Part shown: piece by piece, positions 8,601 to 12,011 of the stretch
Layout: every line of letters begins with the position of its first letter
Position numbering within the stretch: position 1 is the first letter of the stretch
Assembly (NCBI GenBank): GCA_021775715.1
Contig: JAJFHI010000309.1
Coordinates: forward strand, 1 to 12,011
Reading direction: 5' to 3'
Length of the DNA: 12,011 nucleotides
Origin: Hyphomicrobiaceae bacterium
GTDB taxonomy: Bacteria > Pseudomonadota > Alphaproteobacteria > Rhizobiales > Hyphomicrobiaceae
Position numbers and translations under genes: made by a program
Notes under the pieces: generated by a model
The model's input: only the letters and a program-made list of their open reading frames with translations
What the model was told of the DNA's origin: nothing
The model's database searches: none

Positions 8601-10941
8601 CGGAATCGAGATGGACAACTTTAAATGCCGCCGGTTCACCTTCCGCAACCGTGTTGGCGTCAAACAGTGGCTTGATGCCGATGCGTGGTTGGCCGGTAGA
8701 GACAGGTAACGTCACGCGGCGTTCGATGGTGCGGCCACCGCTTTCGCGCAATCTGACGAGGACGTCAGCGGACAGTGGTTTGGCTGTCTTGGGAATGGAT
8801 GGAAGTTTAACGGTGAGGCGCGCTTTGCCGTCGTCGCCGGTGCTTGGCAAAGACGTCAAGGATTCGCGGACAGGCGTGATGTATTCGTTTGCGAGGCCGA
8901 ACTGATAGCCCTTGTAGCCCTTGAGACCATTCGGTGCTGCTTTGACGATGACGTCGCCTTCGATGCTGAGGCCCGCGGCAGGTGGCCCGTAAAGGAAGCG
9001 ACCTGTTGCATCGATCAGGACTTGTTTCCCGACTTCAATAGCAGGCGCTTCGGCTTTCAGCGTCAGATCGAGACGTTCGGGCACAAAGTCTTCAACTAGA
9101 AAAGATAGCTCCGTGATCGCAGGTGCCTTTGGGTCCGTGTGCAAGCGGGCGCGCCATGTCCCTGTCATTGCTGTTGGCGACAGGGCGAGCATTGCCGCAC
9201 GGCCTCCAAGGCCCTCGTCTTGAAGTGTCTGACGGCGGAATTCGACACCGTCTGGACGGGTGACAATCAACGTGACCGGAACGCTCGCGGCAGTGCTTTT
9301 GGCGTCGCGCACGAGTGCGGTCAGATGGACGTCTTCACCGGGGCGGTAGACACCGCGTCCAGAATAAAGGAAACCGTCGATCGGTCCAGGTGCTGCGCGG
9401 CCTTTGACACCACGGTCGGACAAATCAAATGCGCTGTTTGTCAGGTCGAGAAAGGCATATCCACCGGCTTCGTCTTCGGCAACGATCATTGCCGGTTGCA
9501 AACCGCCTTCACCGCGCGCTAGGCCACCGTCGAACTTTACATAGCCTTTGCTGTCTGATTTTCCGCGGCCAAGGATTTCGTTGTTGCGGGCCACCAGGCG
9601 CACGGATGCCGCTGCAATGGCTTTGGTCGTGGCGAGTGAGCGAACGAACGTGTGTACGCCGTCGTTACCAGAAAATGCAGTCAGGCCAAGGTCCGATACG
9701 ATGAACCATTGCGTTGCCTGCTTGATGTTGTTGCCGGTCACGCCAGCGGGTTTTGCCGACATGATATAAACGCCTGGCTTCAAAGTGCCAATTGCTTCAG
9801 ATACTGGGAACGCGGTGGTGACGTCTTTGTTGAGATTGGATTTTACATCCATGGCGCCCTGGTAGACCCGTTCACCCGACCGGGTCTTGAGCGTTTCCAT
9901 ATCCCAGGTTGAAAGCTGTCGTTTCAGGTCGCCGCTTTGCAGCGTTTGGGCCAGGTTGCGGTCGCCAATCCGATAGACCTCGACGTCAATCTTGTCGGTA
10001 TTGACGGTGACGACGGGAATGCCTTGTTGCCCAATGCTTGGAAGAACATAGTTGCGGCCAGAGAAACGAGCGGCTGGTTTTCTATCGGGCAAGTAGACCG
10101 CAATTTCAGATGTCTTCAAAAGCTTTTCGCCAATCTTGGCTGGCATGCCAGCGCGGACTTGAATTTCATACCGCTGGCCGTGAGATAAACCATCGATGCA
10201 CAGCTGACTGCCTTCCGCGCGCACACTTTGCGGGTCGCGGCCATCGACGGCAATGAACTTTGCGTGGTCGACCGGGGCGGCTGCGAGAGCTTCTGAAAAC
10301 TGGACACACAGACGCGGCGGGCTGGCATCAGTATCAGCCTTGTAGTCCATCATGCGAAAGCCGTGGGCTGTGCGCAGACGCGCCAGAACGGCGCGCGTAT
10401 CACGGTCGTCAACAAGAAACAAACTCGTCTTCAACGCTTCGATAGCTGGGCGCCAATAGGAGCGACGTTTGAGCGCCTGGCCGAGAACGGCAAGGGCGCG
10501 TGCCTTCAATCCCAGCACTGTTGCAACTTCATAGCCGCGATAAGCAGCAGCACTTGCATTAACGGGAAGATCGTAGCGTTCCGAACCATTGTTGGGGTCC
10601 GGTTTAATGGCGAGCAGCGATTGCGCCAGTCCAATCCAAGCTGTGGCGCTCTTGTCATTGGTGACGACGGCGCTAGCGAAATGACGTGAGGCGAGGCGCG
10701 GATCTTTGGCAAGGGTTGCCTGTCCATCTGTGACGAGGCGGTCTGCACCTTTGCCCTGCGATTGCCAGTTTTTTTTCAGGTAACTTTCGTATCGGTCCGC
10801 GTCACCGGAAACACCGCTGTGCTTAAAAGTTGGCTGGGCGGGTTCTTCGTATGGTGATTGTGCACGGATCGGTGCAGGCGAAGCTGTTAACACAGGCATG
10901 GCGAGTGCCAGGCAGGCAATGGCTTGAATGAGAAACCGCAT
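5656..10941 (-). CDS. Bacterial alpha-2-macroglobulin family protein with intact thioester motif
   Basis: This 1761-residue protein matches large bacterial alpha-2-macroglobulins (YfhM type), periplasmic protease traps. A signal peptide (residues 1 to about 27, ending PIRAQ) suits signal peptidase I; no lipobox Cys is placed correctly, unlike E. coli YfhM, a lipoprotein. Residues about 45-200 look helical and TPR-like. Beta-rich macroglobulin domains follow, including GRGVYRPGE near 528-536. A Gly/Ser-rich flexible stretch near 1057-1085, just before LFSGIVEV, is the likely bait region. The thioester motif CAEQ lies at Cys1300-Gln1303 in YPYGCAEQT and is intact; the helical thioester domain runs to about 1560. 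The C-terminal part (about 1600-1761, with LLLVDRLPAGFEIENPRL) fits the final macroglobulin domains. Bait cleavage should trigger collapse and covalent capture of the protease through the thioester. ATG 10941 has AGGGA 9 bases upstream. It is first in the operon with pbpC. Confidence 0.95.
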   Translation of the reverse strand: MRFLIQAIACLALAMPVLTASPAPIRAQSPYEEPAQPTFKHSGVSGDADRYESYLKKNWQSQGKGADRLVTDGQATLAKDPRLASRHFASAVVTNDKSATAWIGLAQSLLAIKPDPNNGSERYDLPVNASAAAYRGYEVATVLGLKARALAVLGQALKRRSYWRPAIEALKTSLFLVDDRDTRAVLARLRTAHGFRMMDYKADTDASPPRLCVQFSEALAAAPVDHAKFIAVDGRDPQSVRAEGSQLCIDGLSHGQRYEIQVRAGMPAKIGEKLLKTSEIAVYLPDRKPAARFSGRNYVLPSIGQQGIPVVTVNTDKIDVEVYRIGDRNLAQTLQSGDLKRQLSTWDMETLKTRSGERVYQGAMDVKSNLNKDVTTAFPVSEAIGTLKPGVYIMSAKPAGVTGNNIKQATQWFIVSDLGLTAFSGNDGVHTFVRSLATTKAIAAASVRLVARNNEILGRGKSDSKGYVKFDGGLARGEGGLQPAMIVAEDEAGGYAFLDLTNSAFDLSDRGVKGRAAPGPIDGFLYSGRGVYRPGEDVHLTALVRDAKSTAASVPVTLIVTRPDGVEFRRQTLQDEGLGGRAAMLALSPTAMTGTWRARLHTDPKAPAITELSFLVEDFVPERLDLTLKAEAPAIEVGKQVLIDATGRFLYGPPAAGLSIEGDVIVKAAPNGLKGYKGYQFGLANEYITPVRESLTSLPSTGDDGKARLTVKLPSIPKTAKPLSADVLVRLRESGGRTIERRVTLPVSTGQPRIGIKPLFDANTVAEGEPAAFKVVHLDSDSRPSDVQGLNWTLYRLDTTWQWYSQHGNWSYEAVTMTRKVANGTIDAQASGAKRLAMPVGYGRYQLEVTAPGINAPATTTLFNAGWYVSGDSADSPEILDVALDKKSYKAGDIAKLRIASKRGGTALISVLGDSLLETKEVEIKPGSDEVSINVGSDWGAGAYVTAVLYRAMDEKAKRMPSRSLGIAWLGLDAAPRTLGLTLNLPEKLSPKDGLTVPVKISGLKPGEDARITVAAVDLGILNLTRFKTPAPDKWFYGQRRLAHEIRDFYGRLIDGMRAERGSLRSGGDGGAGLQMQGSPPLDETVALFSGIVEVKADGTAEVEFTLPNFNGTVRVAAVAWSNDKVGHAQKDVIVRDAIALTASAPRILTLGDVAEFSLDLHNVEGAANTYKLIVNEQAASHTLATLIDRDIELAEKERKTERLTITPKHLGSHTYALRVTGPNGIDVSRQLAINVQPPAGDIKRTTISKLEPGQSLTLSSDIAADLIAGRTSINLSVGQNARLDIPSLLTSLDRYPYGCAEQTVSKALPLVYANALAAQIGKVAEADIKTRVQKAIDHVFSMQDSTGAFGTWGPGSTNIWLTGYVADFLTRAKEQGYNIPERGFTQTLDRLANFISYAQDFEKGGEDRAYALYVLARNGRAPMGELRYYSDTRLSRFSTPLAKAQIGAALAMMGDKTRAQQAFSTAIADIEKTDNANIIFSRSDYGSHLRDGAALVALSTESGMATTAAPRLIDVIVKAAASRSNTSTQEQAWMLLAANALGTDKTTTSLSVDGQTHAGSLLRAMSAADLNNNAIVVKNTGETAVDAVISVVGASLTAEPAASKGFEIARSFHTLEGKVIDLTNTTAIAQNQRFVAVVTVKTTNPGGRLLLVDRLPAGFEIENPRLIESGNIKSIDWIKTAIQPEHTEFRDDRFVAAYDLYSSNRGRANANTETTLQVAYIVRAVTPGTFIHPAATIEDMYKPDRYARTEMGKLTIKASR

Positions 10942-11151
10942 TTAAAGTTATCCCTGAACAATTCGGCAAAACGGGCCGGTAAGAATCTCGATGGCACCAT
11001 AAGAGGTCGGGAGCCTGAGAAGCAGAAGCCCATCACGCATGAATGACCAGAGCACGGCGATATTTTAGGAGTTGCCGATTTTTGATGCGATTTGCTGGCA
11101 TTTTCCTGATTTTTCTCAAGGAGAAGGTAATCTCACCGGAAATCGTTCTGC
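10942..11151 (-). promoter_or_regulatory. Upstream region of the alpha-2-macroglobulin/pbpC operon
   Basis: About 210 bases lie between the minus-strand terminator at 11152-11184 and the alpha-2-macroglobulin start, so the operon very probably has its own promoter here. The ribosome-binding site AGGGA is at 10951-10955. I could not find a -35/-10 pair with proper spacing; a TAAAAT near 11065-11070 lacks a -35 partner. A 22-codon minus-strand reading frame (11101-11033) with AGGA just upstream also lies here, but nothing shows it is translated. Confidence 0.5.
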
Positions 11152-11184
11152 AAAAAAAAGACCGGCTTGGGGAAGCCAGTCTTT
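11152..11184 (-). terminator. Strong intrinsic terminator on the minus strand
   Basis: On the minus strand AAAGACTGGCTT, loop CCCC and AAGCCGGTCTTT form a 12-position stem with one mismatch, followed directly by T-rich sequence (eight A on the plus strand at 11152-11159, three of which also close the stem). This is a textbook Rho-independent terminator. It closes transcription from the 11937-11302 gene or from a small RNA between the two, and separates them from the alpha-2-macroglobulin operon. Confidence 0.85.
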
Positions 11185-11260
11185 CTTGGGGTGAGGTGTC
11201 GGGACTTGGGACATTTGGCACAGGGGGAGCGTGCCGTGCCCCGACAACCTCGGGGGGCAG
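11152..11260 (-). ncRNA. Candidate structured C-rich small RNA or 3'-UTR-derived RNA
   Basis: Between the stop codon at 11302 and the terminator at 11152-11184, the minus strand can fold into a long stem-loop: 11195-11203 pairs with 11240-11249 (CCCGAC/GTCGGG plus GGT/ACC across one bulged A) and encloses a hairpin GGCAC/GTGCC (11217-11221 with 11231-11235). The inner loop reads GCTCCCCCT, the linker before the terminator contains CCTCACCCC, and the terminator loop is CCCC. Exposed C-rich loops that can pair with ribosome-binding sites are a known feature of many bacterial regulatory RNAs, including alphaproteobacterial ones. The 5' end is unknown: I found no convincing promoter, so it could be an independent transcript or a piece of the upstream mRNA's 3' UTR. 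I do not recognise a named RNA family. Confidence 0.4.
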
Positions 11261-11301
11261 TGAACTTCGTGTTTTGAAGAAATTAAATTGAGGTCTTTTT
11301 G

Positions 11302-11937
11302 TTAGTGCCGTGTTCCTACGCTCGGTTTTGAATGGTCGGAGTCTTCCGAACTGTTCTCATAGGCGATCAAAACATCTGCATCTGGTGACGTCGATACTAC
11401 GGCCAAAGGTTTGATGCGCATCCGCGTGGTTGCACACCATAGTCTTTCAAAAGCTGAAGTCGCCCAGTTGGCAACGTCGCTGTTGCATTCTGCGTAGCAC
11501 TCGTACGCATCTATCTTCAAAGGATCACGGCGCATACTATCGCCAATCCAGGCGCCGCGGTCGCTAAGGATCAGCTGTTCATGGGCATCCAGAAGGCGCT
11601 GGTCTTTGATCATGCGGCAACAACCGTTTGACGACATGATTGACGCAGCTTCAAGCGGTTGAGGTTGACCCTCTTCAACGTCTACAGAAGCTGAAACGTC
11701 GCTCGCGAGTATGACCTGCATCACATAGCCCGCCGACATAAGTTCGCTTGCGAGTGAGGCTGCCGCCTGGGCAACGGGGCTTGCTTCAGAGCGTGCAATA
11801 ATCAGGCAGAGTTTAGCCGTGCCGTCGTCGGCAGTTGCCAGTGCAGAATTGATAGTCTCGGTAATGAAAGCCGAGAGCTTGGCCTCTTTCTCCTCTTTCT
11901 TGATGACTCGCATAGGAGTTGGAGTTTTGAGGCGCAT
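11302..11937 (-). CDS. Uncharacterised conserved-type protein with degenerate PLD-like motif
   Basis: A 211-residue protein I cannot assign to a characterised family. It starts with a basic segment (residues 1-20), continues with an alternating hydrophobic/helical part (KLCLIIARS at 42-50, a helix around 53-70, then YVMQVILAS), and has its most distinctive part at 112-150: DQRLLDAHEQLILSDRGAW, then IGDSMRRDP. The spacing H119-x-Q121-x4-D126 with a following WIGD copies the phospholipase D motif HxKxxxxD...GS, but with Lys replaced by Gln, so catalysis is doubtful. There is no signal peptide or membrane helix, hence probably cytoplasmic. Several Cys (106, 107, 147, 151, 168) are present. ATG 11937 has AGGA 6 bases upstream, which supports it as a real gene and start. 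The acidic, Ser-rich tail looks disordered. It appears monocistronic, ending in the terminator at 11152-11184. Confidence 0.75.
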   Translation of the reverse strand: MRLKTPTPMRVIKKEEKEAKLSAFITETINSALATADDGTAKLCLIIARSEASPVAQAAASLASELMSAGYVMQVILASDVSASVDVEEGQPQPLEAASIMSSNGCCRMIKDQRLLDAHEQLILSDRGAWIGDSMRRDPLKIDAYECYAECNSDVANWATSAFERLWCATTRMRIKPLAVVSTSPDADVLIAYENSSEDSDHSKPSVGTRH

Positions 11938-11961
11938 ATTTTTTCCTTTTTATTTGTCTGA

Positions 11962-11986
11962 CGTCACCGGAAATCCGATGGTGACG
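11962..11986. promoter_or_regulatory. Perfect inverted repeat in the leader of the 211-residue protein gene
   Basis: CGTCACC (11962-11968) and GGTGACG (11980-11986) form a perfect seven-base inverted repeat with an 11-base spacer, ending 25 bases upstream of the start codon at 11937. The palindrome TGACGTCA (11959-11966) overlaps the left arm. No T-run follows on either strand, so a protein-binding operator or a leader hairpin is more likely than a terminator. Confidence 0.4.
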
Positions 11987-12011
11987 ACCGTGCTTTTGTG
12001 CACCTCTAGTA

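Noticed and set aside
7810..8709. 299-codon plus-strand open frame inside the alpha-2-macroglobulin gene
   Set aside because: It is antisense to a certain gene, is rich in Cys, Arg and His as shadow frames in GC-rich DNA usually are, and shows no recognisable domain.
11043..11291. 82-codon plus-strand open frame in the gene-free region upstream of the alpha-2-macroglobulin
   Set aside because: It runs straight through the minus-strand terminator and the structured C-rich segment, so its open frame is better explained by those elements. It has one hydrophobic patch near its N-terminus but no ribosome-binding site that stands out.

Overview
The window looks like part of an alphaproteobacterial chromosome, most likely order Hyphomicrobiales (Rhizobiales). 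The reasons are the DUF4175/TIGR02302 low-complexity protein at the left edge, a family known only from Alphaproteobacteria; an alpha-2-macroglobulin gene directly followed by pbpC; moderate-to-high GC; and an outer-membrane barrel resembling rhizobial lipid A oxidases. The genus cannot be fixed from sequence alone. I see no tRNA, rRNA, CRISPR array, insertion sequence or phage gene.

Layout. Positions 1-786 (+) are the 3' end of a DUF4175/TIGR02302 membrane protein. A convergent gap of about 230 bases (787-1014) holds several hairpins. Four genes on the minus strand follow; in transcription order they are an alpha-2-macroglobulin (10941-5656), penicillin-binding protein 1C (5650-3446), a lipoprotein with a type-2 polyhydroxyalkanoate-depolymerase fold (3295-2150) and an outer-membrane beta-barrel protein (about 2007-1015). 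The first two are 5 bases apart and must be one operon. The next two sit after gaps of about 150 and 80-140 bases, so their co-transcription is open. Upstream lies a 360-base gene-free stretch (10942-11301) with a clear minus-strand intrinsic terminator and a structured, C-rich segment that could be a small RNA. The window ends with a 211-residue uncharacterised gene (11937-11302, minus) carrying a degenerate phospholipase-D-like motif, whose leader contains a perfect 7-base inverted repeat.

How the genes may work together. All four genes of the central block are exported or act at the envelope. Bacterial alpha-2-macroglobulin is thought to trap foreign proteases that enter the periplasm, and its standard partner PBP1C is thought to repair peptidoglycan. 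The lipoprotein esterase and the barrel protein add a possible inner-membrane-anchored hydrolase and an outer-membrane component. A shared envelope-defence or repair role for all four is my inference. The alpha-2-macroglobulin/pbpC pairing is well known; the other two partners, the C-rich RNA candidate and the degenerate PLD-like protein are the less described parts.
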